A DNA stretch of 64,000 bases, taken from Brevinema andersonii (GTDB lineage Bacteria > Spirochaetota > DYKD01). A program made the translations under genes and the position numbers. The stretch is taken from NCBI GenBank assembly GCA_020722765.1, contig DYKD01000004.1, positions 5,967 through 69,966 of the forward strand, given 5' to 3'. A model generated the notes under the pieces. The model made no database searches and was not told where the DNA came from. It was given only the letters and a program-made list of their open reading frames with translations. Numbering within the stretch: position 1 is the first letter of the stretch; every line of letters starts with the position of its first letter. Below are positions 10,501 to 20,131 of the stretch, one piece after another.

Positions 10501-13500
10501 TTCCTGCCCCAATCAGGGCCAAACTGTACGGCTCTAGTATCACCTAAATCAAAGAGATCCCAAATTGACTTCCCCTTCACCATCCAATAAGCTTTCTGGT
10601 ATGCTTTGGTGAGGTTCTCCATCGAGGACATGGTACGTGTTCTAGCTGCGACTAGAGCGTTACCATATAATTCTTCAAGCTCTTTGTTGTGAGCCGCAGC
10701 TTTTCCGATGCCCGCGTACATCGAAACCATGTTTCTCGAGAGTGTCAAGAATGTGGCATATTTTTCGCGCAAAGTTCCAACGGTAACCGCGTGATTTTCA
10801 ACAGCTTTATCAGCCACACCCATCGTTGCGAGCCATTTGACCATCGCTTCACGCTGTTCTTCAGTAGCAACCTCCCTCGGGGCTCCTTTCGCGATAGCTG
10901 CTTCAACGGCTTCTTGCGCGGCTACGATTTCAGCGGTCGCGTGATACGCAGAAACCGCGCGTTGTTCAATTTTACCTAATTGCTCCGTGAACTTAGCAGT
11001 TGCACTTTCAGACTTCTCAACTATGCTATCAAGAGTCTCGCCCCAAGCATTTTTAATAGCCACAAACGCACCAACTATCACAGACGCGATGATCATGAAC
11101 TTACCGGCGGGAGTTAACCAGAATGCATACAGAGCTTGACCAAGAGATGCAAAACCACCAATCACCGCAGCAAATAACGCCTTCAACCCTGCAACAAGAC
11201 CACCCACAGAAAACACAGCTAGCAATTTACCAATTTTTCCAAAAGCACCCGCAATCCCAGAAAGAAGTGATCCAATAGACCCTAGTTGGGCAGTTACTTT
11301 TGTAACAACTTTTGAAAATATATCCCAAGATCCCAGTTGACCAGAAACAAGCTTTAAAATGCCGAGGAGTGTAAACGCGTGCAGCGAGGCATTGATAAAT
11401 GTCTGCACAAAACCTGGGAAAACTTCTCTTTCGCGCACCTCTCCTCGAATCTCTGTAAGAGGAGCTCCACGAAGCACACCTGTAATTATTGTAGTGCCCT
11501 TCTCCGCGATTTTGGAGAACTTTTCAATCACTCCGTCCATCATGTCCGCCATTGTTCTGACAAGACGGACGGTGGAGACCATAACAGTGTGGACGACTGT
11601 AAATACGGGAAATAATGCAGATTGAATGAACGAAGCGATACGACGTATATTGGAAGCAACAGTTTGGGTCATTCTTGACGCCTGCTCTTCACCCGCCCCA
11701 ACTGAAGCCATGCGTAACCTAGTGATTTCCGAATCAATTTTATCCATGTTGAGAAGTAACGGGGCGAGAGCACGTCCACCAACCATGCCAAAGTCTTCGA
11801 AGATTCTACCCAATTCTTCGAAGCTTTTACCAGACGCTTTCACAATTTTGCTCATCTCTCGCAGCATATCCATAGCAGTCATCTTACGTACTTCAGGTCC
11901 TGCTAGCTTTTCATAAACTTTTAGGGGAATTCCCATATGCTCAGCAAGAAGTACAAATGACTGTGCGACTTCCAACGGCTGCTTCGCCATATGCTGTAAG
12001 ACTTTAGCAAAGCCACGTCCTGCGCGAGAGCCCTTAACCATATTATCATTCATAATACCGATTAAGGCGGACAACTCGTAAAAATTCAACCCTAAACTGT
12101 CAGCTGCGGCGATTGAGTAACGATAACTCTGATTTAATTCATTAATTTCAACCTGGTGGTCTTTAAACACTTGAGACATAACATCTGAGATAATACGAAA
12201 CTTGGTGGCCATCTCGATGTTCGGTTCAATAGAGTCTTTCAACACATTATAAAGACCGGCAACAATTTTTGTCGTCTCTCCAACGTCACCCTCAGTAGCC
12301 CGAATTAAAGCCATCACTGGTTGTAGGGCGGCTAACGCCTCCTGTGCACTAAGTCCTGCGGAACCTAACTGGTACAGTGACTCGGCTGCAAACTTCGCGT
12401 CAACACCAAATCTAACCATCCCCTCAAAAATAGCATGCCTCGCGAGCCCTTCCAACCTTTCGTAGTTCGTAACAATCTCGCCGGACTGTTCACGCATCGT
12501 ACGGACCGCTCTTTCAATTTGATGCTGTGCTTCCACAAGGTTATTGAAAGTTTCAGTTACCTTATTAAAGATGCCCCAGAAGAGCATCATTGATGTATAC
12601 CATCTTACTTGATACAGGAACAGATCGGCAAAATTGTCCTTTGCGGTTCTAACGGCGTTAGTCATTCTTTCCCACAAAGAAAGAACGTTACTCGTTACCG
12701 TTTCAGATTCCCTCATTAAGCCCGACAATTTTCTAACTTCCGCAGCATTCGCTTCAGCGTCACGTGTTGTCGCGGCATAAATCTTACGGGCTCGTTCTAA
12801 CGCGTTACGCATCTCCTCATAAAAAGCTACTCTAGCGGTACGTTCCGCAAAAATCCCCCTCCTACCTAACATCTCGGGAGATGTTGCTTTTTCGATTAAA
12901 CGCGACAGTTCATCAGAAATACCGTGGATGCTATCTCTCGCTCTCTGAGACTGTTGGACCCATTTAACATCCCAATCAAGGAGTGCGACTTTCCTAGTCT
13001 CTGAATCTAACTTTTCGAAAACGCCTTTAAGAAATGTGTATTGTTCTTCCAAACTCGCGCCAGTTTTAGGAGCTCGAATGCCCAGATTAAACAATTCATT
13101 GATTCTTGAAAATGTCTCTATCAAAGCGGGAATCTCTTGTTCATTGATCCGACTTCTAAATACCGCAAGTTGTTCCCGGAGTAAGGCAAGCCCTTGGGTT
13201 ATATCACCTCCAAAAAGCTTTACGAGGATATCTTGAGCTGTAGCAATGGGCTGCTTGACTCTCGCAAACATTCCGCCTTCTGCGGCACCTGTTGTGCGCC
13301 AAGCAGCTCCAACTAAAGACTGAATAGCAATTTCCCGCGCGCTAGCTAAGGTTTCACGAACTGTTTCACGACCCCCCGAAATAGCTGGACCTAAGCCCTT
13401 CCTCATAGCGAGGTCGGCTTCTCTCCACTTGGCGCCTAATTGCTCGAGTGCCGCTAGCTCACGGCTATGAATATCAGCTAACAAGAGTTCATCGGTTGCA

Positions 13501-16500
13501 ACGGCGTTAATTGTGCGGTGATAGTCTGAAACGACGCCTCTTAAAGCACCGAAGATGTTGACAAGCCCTGACTGGGCAGTGGCTAACTCCTCGGCGCTCA
13601 ATGCCCCTGATTTTATCTCCGCAAAGGTAGCTTCAATGTTTAACATCATGCCTTGAATTTCAGACCACAGTTCGGCAAATGAGCGAACAGGTTGGCCTCC
13701 TGTCTTAATGGCTTCTTCGTTAAACTTAGCAACCTTCTGATCCAGATCTTCGGTTGTATAACCTACATGTTTGAGACTGTTTAGTATTTGGTCGATGTTT
13801 TGTTTAGCTGCAGCTAAAAATTGGGGATAGATTGCTAATGGTTCGCCCGCCCTTTTAGCAGAATGACCAAAAACTTGTAAGTTATTGTTTAATTCTACAA
13901 ATGCATCTACAATGGTCCGTGTGGCACGCTGTGGACCTTCACCAAATTCACCGCCACCAACACTACCCATCAATTTAGAGGTGATAGCTCCAGCTTTTTG
14001 ACCAATCTCACTCTCACCACTAGATAATGCGGTCGCAACACCTCGTACACCCTCTACAACTTTTTCCTTTTGTTCGAGGAGTTTTTGTAGTTTGACGGCC
14101 GTTAATTCATCAAACGTTTTAGCAACCGCTGGTTTCGTAGTGGCAATAGTAGATTCAATGCCTGCGACTTCCTCTTCAGCTGACACTAAGGCCTCTTCCT
14201 TTCCGGGCACGACTTTCGCAGGCTCTTTGGCTCTTCCTGGAGCAGCGGCGACCTTCAAGCGTTGACGCGATTCAGCTTCTACACGTCTACTATACGCCCT
14301 CTCTAAAATTTCTTCGTAACGAGAGAGTTTATCTAATGCTGCGATGGCTGGAGTGATTTCGGCGATCGACGCTTGTAGGTCGATAACACCCCCAGCTGCA
14401 GGGACTGCACTCCTAGCAATGGTTTCAGAGTGAGTTCTTATCTTCCTCTTAACAAGATCAAGAACACTTTGAATTTTTGATGCTGACCATGACTCGACGC
14501 GTTTCGACCACCGTTGAAAGAATTCTCCCATTCCAGTTTCGATGTCACGAACTTCCAACATCGACCTAAATGCACCCTTCATTCCACCAGCTGAAAGTAT
14601 TTCTCCTTCTGGTTGAGCGAGATATGAAGGTGCTGCTAAAGGTTTACCCCAAGCAAGAGAGGAGAATTCGCCTTGCGCGACAATGCCGCGTGCTTCCCTA
14701 ACTCGGGCTTCTAGTACTTGTGAGAGCTTTTCGTTTAACCTGTTAGTAGCAGCTCTTACAAAGCTCACATACTTCTCACCAAAACCCGATTGCTCAACTT
14801 CTTTTAAATATTGTATGCTAGCCTGTTGAATTTGTTGGATTTTACTACCCGAAAGCTTTGCGATCCAGGATTGTGTACCACCTACTTCACTGCCAAACAA
14901 GATTTGACCAACACCTTTTGACAGAAACCCTTCCTTCGAAATGTCGACTGGAAGTTTCATCATTTCCTTGAAAGCGGAGTAAACTACCTGCGGATCCTCT
15001 GATAATAGGGCGGTGCGGATCGTCCTGCCAAACTCTCGGAAATGACCGCGCAGTGTTTTCTTGGCACTGTCCATCAACAAGTCTAATCTTGCAGCAAGTT
15101 CGGCTTGCCCCACATCAGTCTCAGCCATACCAGATTTAACAGATTTGCGGAAGATCTCAAAGGACTGTGCGGTTACTTCAGCGTTAAGTTTTGCCTGCTG
15201 TAACGCAAGATTAATTCCCGCTGTCTTTGGGTGTGCAGCGTCACCAGCTGCTACTATCGCGACTCTCAGCTTCTCCATCAATTCGGCTAGTTTTTGCACA
15301 GAACCTAAAGCGGGTTGAAAGAATCTGTGGGTTGCCTCCGGAGCGTCTTTAAGGGACTTGAGTGCGAAGTTCATTGCAGCAGCAAAATTTTTGGTGTAAT
15401 TAGCCGCTCGCTCAATTAATTCAAAACGGCCAGTCCCAAACATTTCTGCTACTGTAAGCTGTTTTTCAGGTTTAGGTGGGAGAAGGATTTCTGTGTACTC
15501 GCGCGCGAATTCAGGACCTTCAGGGATAAAAGCTCTTCGGCCAATTTTACGCGACATGGTCGTCATCCATGCATCAAAAGACATTGCGACATCTTCGGCA
15601 GATGGTGGCGTGAAGAGCCTACGAATTAAATCTGGTAGCGTACCAGTTGGGGGTTGTACAGACTTACCAATTAAACTGGTCATGTAGTCACCCCAGTCCT
15701 GATATGCCTTTTTAAGGCTTTCTATCGCTGGGATGTGTGCGCCATAAATACGAGCAACGTATTTATCGTATTCGGCCCGATGTTTTTCAAATCTAATTGA
15801 TTCAGTGGCTGGAAGCCCAAACTCTACACCTTCAGCAGCAAGTCGGACTAATTCGTGACTCTTGTTGAGCATAAACTGGACATTGCGACCAGCGTCGCCC
15901 GCAGCTCTACTATACTGAGTCATTCTAGATGCTAACTCACTGAGGGCTTGAGCGACATTAAAAAATTTCCACATTGGCATCAAACTTGTGTGAAGTTTAG
16001 CAAGGGCTTCGGTCGCGCGCTCTACATTAAACTCACGGGTGAACGCAGCTCTAACAGCCGTCTTGTATTCCTCAATAATTGGAGCTGGAGTAGTAGCGGT
16101 AACACCTGGCCGCTCCCCGATTGCTAAAAGTTGAGCTTCTACTTTTTCTATTTTTTCGGGTGTACTTTTGGGTGTAAGTCGTCTGCGTATCTTCCGTGCC
16201 TCGGCTTGAGCTTCTTCCACTCCGACACCAAATTTCTTTAAGACTGTGAAGGCTTGTTTAAGTTGTGTGGTGTCAACACGAAAATCTAACCTAAGTCCTT
16301 TTTCAAACTCAGATTTTACCTTTCTGAATTCGTTCCTTAACTTTTCAAGACCTGCAACGTCTTCTTTCTTTCCATAGGCGGTCATCTTCAGTAGTTGTTG
16401 GTCGATCTGCTCCAAAGCGGATTGAGTCTCGCTTAGACTACTAACAGTGATTTCTTTCTTCAAGACGTCTTCGAGCTGCTGCATAAACGGACGTAACCTA

Positions 16501-19028
16501 AACACAGCAGCAAATTGAGCGGCTTCACGGTTTACTTTCGTAAAACCTTCTCCCATTGCGCTAGTGACCGCGGCAAGCTTATCTAAATGAGATTCTAGCG
16601 CTGGCGCATTCTTAATGGGTTCCGCACCAAAGGCACTTAAATATTCAGGCGTTTTGCCAACCAAAGATTCGAAGCGGGTGAAAAACGCACCTTGTTTGAA
16701 TGCGTCGAAGAACTGATTTACACGCTCGGTTGCAAACTTAAAAGTGTCCACTACAGGTTGTACGAATTTTGCAGACTCTCCAAACCGTTTCATATCAAGG
16801 TGTGCCTGAGCGACAGCGTTTGCTAATTCCCTTTTAACATAACCGGTAGCATTGTCGATTTGAGTTTGTAAGTCTTTGGTGAATTCATAGAACTCAGGAC
16901 CAGCAGTGATCTTCTCGCCTCTCTTTATAGTGCTTACTTGAGCTAGGATTTCTTGCGCAGAAGGAACTTGTCCGGGTTGAGCTGCTCCCCTCCACAAGTG
17001 TATGAATTTTTCAATTCTATCGTGGAGTACATCTATACCCTCACCAATTGTGCTCCACCCTTGATAAGTCCTTTTTTGAGCTGCTCCGACCACATCAAGC
17101 GCCGAAGCTGTCTCCATAAGAGTATGGAGAAACTGTTCGGAGGGTACTCTTCTACCAGCAAATATAGCATCAAATATCTCGGTGCCGAACTCAGTCTCTA
17201 AGTAATCACGGAATTGTGCGCCCTCAGCCCCAAAAACTTGCTCAAACGAAGTGAAGGTTTTCTTAATGCGATCCGAGAAGGCAGCAGTTGGTGGTTCTTC
17301 GATAGGAGGCAAAATTGTAATGCCCTCTTTTTTAGCCTCTTTGAGTTGTAGGGCTTTTTGCCGTGCCTCACTTAACTGGGCGACAGTCTGGCCTAATTTA
17401 CCTACTAATGCGACCTGTCTCGCGTATGGTTTTTCTAAACTGGAAATGGCTTGCTCTTCTTTTGAAGCTAACGTGGTGATTTCAGCGACCATCCCATGTA
17501 ATTCATCAACGCCTTTGCGCAGCTGACTTATGTACGTGGTAAGCTCTTGTACCCTTAAGGGACGCAAATCAATAGCCCCAGCTTTAGCAGGAACTTCAGC
17601 AATTTCTCGCTTAAGTCGTTGCAGTTCAGTTGTTGCAAAGTGCAACGGCGCTCTAATTTTCTCCTCTTCAGCTGGAATTAAAGTTTTGGTGATTCGTTCA
17701 CGGGCTTTCGTCAGCCTACTTAGGGCTTCGGAATGGCGGATGAACTCTTGAGATAAAGTAAACATCGCTTCCTTTTCTCGTTCAAGGGCCCGTTGTTTCG
17801 CCCGTAACGACCGGGTGATAGCTCCAATGGGTTTACTTTCTAACTGTGAAACCTCAAGTGTCGCTGCAGGTTCAGCTGGAATACTTTCGGTAATTGATGC
17901 AAATTTAGTTTTAAGCTCTTTAACCTTAGCTGCAACGTTGCTCAACCGTTTTACTGTAGCATCAATTTCACTTTGAAACGCGGGACTACCAATAGCTGCT
18001 TTTTGTAGCAAACTCAAAGTTTGAGGGCTTTCAAAGACGGGCAAAATTCCTTTTTCAAGGACAGACCGAAGTTCGTTTCTCAACGTTTCAAGGTCTTTCT
18101 TGCGTTGCACTAATTCCCTAGCAGCTTGCTGATAACCTTTACTACCTTTTGTGGTCTCAATGAAAACCTGGAGTCCTTTCTCGCTGATTTGAGGAATGCG
18201 TTCTGCGATTTGGGCTTCAAATCGCTCAACGTCACGCAAGAACACGTCTTGCATCTTATTAAGCTGTTCCTGCCATTTGGGCAACCACGCGACTATATCT
18301 CTTTCAGAAGTAAACCGCGGTAATAACGGTTGCGTTCCTCCAGACAAGACACGGACGTGTTTGAAAAGCTTTTCTTCCAAAACCTTATACAAATTAGAGG
18401 ATTGAATTTTCGCTTCTAATTGTTGTGTCTGTGCTACAAACGTGTCCAGCTGGTGATATAGGCGGCCCATATCCCGTAGAGTAGTTTCTAAAGCCTCTCG
18501 TTCTTGCTTTAGTGAAGCGAGCTGTTCAAGTTGTTTAGCACCTCTTCGTGTAGTAGCGGGTCCTACTGTGGCAGCTGCACTTAGTGTTTTCTCGTACCTA
18601 GCTTGCTCCTTCTCAATCTGGCTTGCAAGTTCAGATACCTTACGCGCGACATTTTTGTAGGACTTCTCAATCGCAGCGGTTACTTGCGTAGACACTGTTT
18701 GAGAAGTGCGAAGCATGCTAAGCATGCCTTTTTCGACTTCTTTAATGTGGTTAAGGGTATAAGTGAGTGACTGAGTGATCCCCGTTTGAGGGATTTGTAC
18801 CTTTGTGGAGAAGTTAACGAGACTTTGCAGCCTTTTTTCAACTTCGCCGATAACTGAAATGCTTTTTTCGAAGGTGGCAGGTGTGAGAGCAGTCCCCAGA
18901 TGCCCAGATAAAGATTTACTGATTTTTTGGAAAGTTGTGTTAAGACGAGACTCCGTATCAGCGGCCCGTTTTAACAGGTCGTTGAATGGAGTAAAATCGA
19001 TATCTAACTTAAATCGCAGGTCTGCCAT
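4533..19028 (-). CDS. Tape measure protein (4831 aa) with embedded transglycosylase and HExxH metallopeptidase motifs
   Basis: Very long coiled-coil ORF between tail chaperones and distal tail genes; SLT motif 'MEQVESGFNPRRVGTSGERGPFQFMPSTAAMYGV..VAAYNAG' near 8.7-9.0 kb; 'VLIHETIHSLQ' near 5265..5279; two 'G.D.VP..L.PGE(Y/F)V' motifs. Confidence 0.93.
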   Translation of the reverse strand: MADLRFKLDIDFTPFNDLLKRAADTESRLNTTFQKISKSLSGHLGTALTPATFEKSISVIGEVEKRLQSLVNFSTKVQIPQTGITQSLTYTLNHIKEVEKGMLSMLRTSQTVSTQVTAAIEKSYKNVARKVSELASQIEKEQARYEKTLSAAATVGPATTRRGAKQLEQLASLKQEREALETTLRDMGRLYHQLDTFVAQTQQLEAKIQSSNLYKVLEEKLFKHVRVLSGGTQPLLPRFTSERDIVAWLPKWQEQLNKMQDVFLRDVERFEAQIAERIPQISEKGLQVFIETTKGSKGYQQAARELVQRKKDLETLRNELRSVLEKGILPVFESPQTLSLLQKAAIGSPAFQSEIDATVKRLSNVAAKVKELKTKFASITESIPAEPAATLEVSQLESKPIGAITRSLRAKQRALEREKEAMFTLSQEFIRHSEALSRLTKARERITKTLIPAEEEKIRAPLHFATTELQRLKREIAEVPAKAGAIDLRPLRVQELTTYISQLRKGVDELHGMVAEITTLASKEEQAISSLEKPYARQVALVGKLGQTVAQLSEARQKALQLKEAKKEGITILPPIEEPPTAAFSDRIKKTFTSFEQVFGAEGAQFRDYLETEFGTEIFDAIFAGRRVPSEQFLHTLMETASALDVVGAAQKRTYQGWSTIGEGIDVLHDRIEKFIHLWRGAAQPGQVPSAQEILAQVSTIKRGEKITAGPEFYEFTKDLQTQIDNATGYVKRELANAVAQAHLDMKRFGESAKFVQPVVDTFKFATERVNQFFDAFKQGAFFTRFESLVGKTPEYLSAFGAEPIKNAPALESHLDKLAAVTSAMGEGFTKVNREAAQFAAVFRLRPFMQQLEDVLKKEITVSSLSETQSALEQIDQQLLKMTAYGKKEDVAGLEKLRNEFRKVKSEFEKGLRLDFRVDTTQLKQAFTVLKKFGVGVEEAQAEARKIRRRLTPKSTPEKIEKVEAQLLAIGERPGVTATTPAPIIEEYKTAVRAAFTREFNVERATEALAKLHTSLMPMWKFFNVAQALSELASRMTQYSRAAGDAGRNVQFMLNKSHELVRLAAEGVEFGLPATESIRFEKHRAEYDKYVARIYGAHIPAIESLKKAYQDWGDYMTSLIGKSVQPPTGTLPDLIRRLFTPPSAEDVAMSFDAWMTTMSRKIGRRAFIPEGPEFAREYTEILLPPKPEKQLTVAEMFGTGRFELIERAANYTKNFAAAMNFALKSLKDAPEATHRFFQPALGSVQKLAELMEKLRVAIVAAGDAAHPKTAGINLALQQAKLNAEVTAQSFEIFRKSVKSGMAETDVGQAELAARLDLLMDSAKKTLRGHFREFGRTIRTALLSEDPQVVYSAFKEMMKLPVDISKEGFLSKGVGQILFGSEVGGTQSWIAKLSGSKIQQIQQASIQYLKEVEQSGFGEKYVSFVRAATNRLNEKLSQVLEARVREARGIVAQGEFSSLAWGKPLAAPSYLAQPEGEILSAGGMKGAFRSMLEVRDIETGMGEFFQRWSKRVESWSASKIQSVLDLVKRKIRTHSETIARSAVPAAGGVIDLQASIAEITPAIAALDKLSRYEEILERAYSRRVEAESRQRLKVAAAPGRAKEPAKVVPGKEEALVSAEEEVAGIESTIATTKPAVAKTFDELTAVKLQKLLEQKEKVVEGVRGVATALSSGESEIGQKAGAITSKLMGSVGGGEFGEGPQRATRTIVDAFVELNNNLQVFGHSAKRAGEPLAIYPQFLAAAKQNIDQILNSLKHVGYTTEDLDQKVAKFNEEAIKTGGQPVRSFAELWSEIQGMMLNIEATFAEIKSGALSAEELATAQSGLVNIFGALRGVVSDYHRTINAVATDELLLADIHSRELAALEQLGAKWREADLAMRKGLGPAISGGRETVRETLASAREIAIQSLVGAAWRTTGAAEGGMFARVKQPIATAQDILVKLFGGDITQGLALLREQLAVFRSRINEQEIPALIETFSRINELFNLGIRAPKTGASLEEQYTFLKGVFEKLDSETRKVALLDWDVKWVQQSQRARDSIHGISDELSRLIEKATSPEMLGRRGIFAERTARVAFYEEMRNALERARKIYAATTRDAEANAAEVRKLSGLMRESETVTSNVLSLWERMTNAVRTAKDNFADLFLYQVRWYTSMMLFWGIFNKVTETFNNLVEAQHQIERAVRTMREQSGEIVTNYERLEGLARHAIFEGMVRFGVDAKFAAESLYQLGSAGLSAQEALAALQPVMALIRATEGDVGETTKIVAGLYNVLKDSIEPNIEMATKFRIISDVMSQVFKDHQVEINELNQSYRYSIAAADSLGLNFYELSALIGIMNDNMVKGSRAGRGFAKVLQHMAKQPLEVAQSFVLLAEHMGIPLKVYEKLAGPEVRKMTAMDMLREMSKIVKASGKSFEELGRIFEDFGMVGGRALAPLLLNMDKIDSEITRLRMASVGAGEEQASRMTQTVASNIRRIASFIQSALFPVFTVVHTVMVSTVRLVRTMADMMDGVIEKFSKIAEKGTTIITGVLRGAPLTEIRGEVREREVFPGFVQTFINASLHAFTLLGILKLVSGQLGSWDIFSKVVTKVTAQLGSIGSLLSGIAGAFGKIGKLLAVFSVGGLVAGLKALFAAVIGGFASLGQALYAFWLTPAGKFMIIASVIVGAFVAIKNAWGETLDSIVEKSESATAKFTEQLGKIEQRAVSAYHATAEIVAAQEAVEAAIAKGAPREVATEEQREAMVKWLATMGVADKAVENHAVTVGTLREKYATFLTLSRNMVSMYAGIGKAAAHNKELEELYGNALVAARTRTMSSMENLTKAYQKAYWMVKGKSIWDLFDLGDTRAVQFGPDWGRKLFEQIDPRTLSAEGKRKYLEATKLITEAIKDVGAAQANEVNVYFGRLSSLIANPMRAQVEAWQKQDWGDVKIFKALQDKLREELAAPNLYGMKWGEIGAKIFDSKEFLIQLQGNRDLLLQLVPAEVADWFRTLNLADNEQVKRAREGLAKGLFEMRIPGMAESVLASMGIKVDKTLTDKKVREIADAAMEALKTETEYRKSYIENLAKETELSYKIAPPTAEQFRLDTQRQYLLKREQLRQEEINLQREYYHQLSKLTTMHADDATRKLKEEQARNELRVKLIKNHYEQLNLAIQQGEEQAKLFRMSHTADLLDIESQRLSAQTKTTEASSVIEEERAKLARGELADVDRVRAAYERKKAAVREEIKLAEERAKLEQEEIRIKWQVLEQEIQEGIRPTAELRNREAELRKRSAELANEVASKKNQLMQIDREMENAITEFMGKNLEIRTHLLRQGAADAVQSQGDFFNRYQSMLHTMSSVTRTQLKAMIDETVRQASTYGETFTALMLAMEQVESGFNPRRVGTSGERGPFQFMPSTAAMYGVKAEQLEGFENRALATKIAIRHTLDLMRALGIDLSQLEGINEETWQKLMKVVAAYNAGLDRVKLGKIPASTLKHLEKVKKAFLQFRTGVKIPRDLRIRIPAEHEVVPSIVWEGFDAWYAKIVEMIGRGRPGAEYVKKAITDFYGLIRDNRLQPAEIKQFEDSISRLFDVWLRVKLPRADFFKMLTEPLKALLETGAIIDKQVVDLYVSILLKQKVSYAKIRKEMLEIGKTMFEDERNWTVQNFEDMLKMLDYLATKPGVSMTKFYNYLFSDVLSPTRLKTQIETNFELFELFYEKLMALGTKWLQGGIPYKIAKTFEQAIKEALTSGFELRPEQFDSLIRMMAKIPGLTMKEAFDNIAKFYEMQAQRHETTKRQLSELQEHMAMFGATAADIWKAIGSIADIEITKIYANWSRAAAGMIKDQETIKTLGDAFWWGMVKGLSDFASKLEDPIHRLGEMLTGTLESMRGTLEDVFTDFALHRLKDPQEYINKLAEGLARMAARNLSELAMEQVTGGIASLLGIPPEMISKEYAEKQAKLEDKQYKLESLAYQRATAENTAGILSAMGGGPAIPGVSGLEGGLGVEGEGGIAGVAESLEELETGGGGVRSPSIGRSTFGGMPSRTFGGAPGGIPSETPGGLFGGLFSGGFFSGIFNFIKGIISFIPSLLGLFGGMSRPTYGGASLGFSPFGFSPMGMQTGGFVKGSGGTDSVPVWLTPGEYVLSLPVVKKLQEGGLALGDLFEGTLELPIEDLFGGFFEEFSEGLEEQLEPLYELFKPHAGIGQGYYGPGFQQYASWSDWFNQTVAAEAQRKHQEWLQKELANAQEVAQGYAQRAALAGQFWKGLFSFPFQVFFQKGGLIGEALTSRGFPAWPGQVTTAEPIVKKTKTTWPWWMLALTYMSMFSSLLSMFKQMQRPKPTMATGKVGPAASTLYPNIDLLQRNGSFWDEIFTEPFDAETILGKGTLGLPEMGLSELGLPKLELGLPKESFSLWDKIKGFFGFGPLAGGAGSYGGMGMASGAGAAMGAGGGGGFFSSIGNFFSSIFSGIGSFFSGIFSFFRGMQHGGLVENILDWFGPTEAWAIEPLNILPELEKTWNLELAEASPEVRSYIEEAKTGIRRAAEFFQENNPAATTYIAEALGRTDRFKDPREYLKSSISPGSYYIPESDQIVMQLQGSKFPAREFIAEREPAGIQSQFANVLIHETIHSLQESGRPLAGFLPVIDSAKVKAYLEKTFPQSPAEYIEYLASPEEVMARGVAHYLTKRIYPEFKDIFAGGTWPEEYDALMRELADAVATGKYPAAPKLGPIQWLIWQWKKPFQIGGPVPGTGRGDIVPAMLEPGEFVVNRPTVSFFGPDFFYALQDLVKFQGAAPEKVLSGVAPVKMQMKTGGTVPKVTIPTPAVSPELKMTVVNVLDEESIEQFLGSKKYGDVFVNKLGARFNRRVLGSRGV

Positions 19029-19717
19029 TATGTTATTTCAATGGGTAGCCCGTCTAATTGCAAGCCACGTAAAGCTGCCTCATCATCTAATTTGGTAAAA
19101 TTAGAACTATCTGGAGCGCTTTCATCTCCTTCAAGCTTGGCCCCATGTATTGAAGCTTGGAATTTCATCCTGTCTGACAAGTACGTTGAAATTGCTGCAC
19201 CTAAAGCACTCACTTGCACTTTAGGCAAATCTAAAATTTGGTCGGGAAACCAACCACATTCAACTGCGAACATCGCGATTGCGTGGCTAAACAGATCTTT
19301 GTGCATATCTTCAATAGTAGTCATGTATTCATTAGCGGTCTTAATTTCATCAGGCGTAGGTGCAATGTAATTCCAAACATCAAGAAAGGTAGATTCTATG
19401 GACTCGGAATCAAGCCTTTCTTCAACGTCTGATTTGGATATGCCTAGAGCTAGAGCAACGAAGTCTAACACGACTTCGTCATCGGAGAAGACCTCGTTGA
19501 GGTCAGGACTTTTTGAGAATGCAGTCTCGAGCAAATCCCACAGTTGTAGCTCGAGACGCCAAGAGGGGGGAACCTGATAGTAAATGAGGTTGCCGTTTAC
19601 GTCTTCGACCGAATGGCGCTCAACGAGGAATGACTTCCAACTAATGTGTTTGTTCGCCGGCTGGTTTGATGTCGGTCGAGTCAAGCGCCGTTTGGGGTCC
19701 AGGTTGTGTTGTACCAA
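19028..19717 (-). CDS. Tail assembly chaperone, downstream frame
   Basis: Overlaps the upstream chaperone ORF in the +1 frame just before the tape measure gene. Confidence 0.65.
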   Translation of the reverse strand: MVQHNLDPKRRLTRPTSNQPANKHISWKSFLVERHSVEDVNGNLIYYQVPPSWRLELQLWDLLETAFSKSPDLNEVFSDDEVVLDFVALALGISKSDVEERLDSESIESTFLDVWNYIAPTPDEIKTANEYMTTIEDMHKDLFSHAIAMFAVECGWFPDQILDLPKVQVSALGAAISTYLSDRMKFQASIHGAKLEGDESAPDSSNFTKLDDEAALRGLQLDGLPIEIT

Positions 19718-20120
19718 TCATGCCACCTCCAGGAAACGGGAAGGGTAAACCACCCAGACGCAGATTCCATTTTTCCGAATATTTCTGGACAAATGGTATG
19801 ATGAACTCAAAAATCGCGTCACCATCAAACTTGCTATCAACATCTTCCTCGGAAATTCCAAGAATCTTGCTGACAACAAGGGTTATTTTTTCGGGCGCTT
19901 GGGTTGTAAGGTACTCCATAAGAGCAATCCCTGGGGCTCGGTCGGTGTGCCCAAAAAGATCTTCAGGAATACTCGCAAGAGCTGTCCCGATAATCTTCAG
20001 GATTTCCCTCTCCTTACCCCAGGGAAGCTTTAGTCTGACTTCGACCGCCTGTCCGTCGATGTCATGAATGGTAATTTTGTCTTGTGCTTGAGTTGTCATA
20101 GGCCTCCAAGACCTCCTCAT
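19641..20120 (-). CDS. Tail assembly chaperone, upstream frame
   Basis: Acidic protein between major tail protein and tape measure genes; likely true start MTTQAQDK (8th codon). Confidence 0.65.
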   Translation of the reverse strand: MRRSWRPMTTQAQDKITIHDIDGQAVEVRLKLPWGKEREILKIIGTALASIPEDLFGHTDRAPGIALMEYLTTQAPEKITLVVSKILGISEEDVDSKFDGDAIFEFIIPFVQKYSEKWNLRLGGLPFPFPGGGMIGTTQPGPQTALDSTDIKPAGEQTH

Positions 20121-20131
20121 TTTAATTTACT

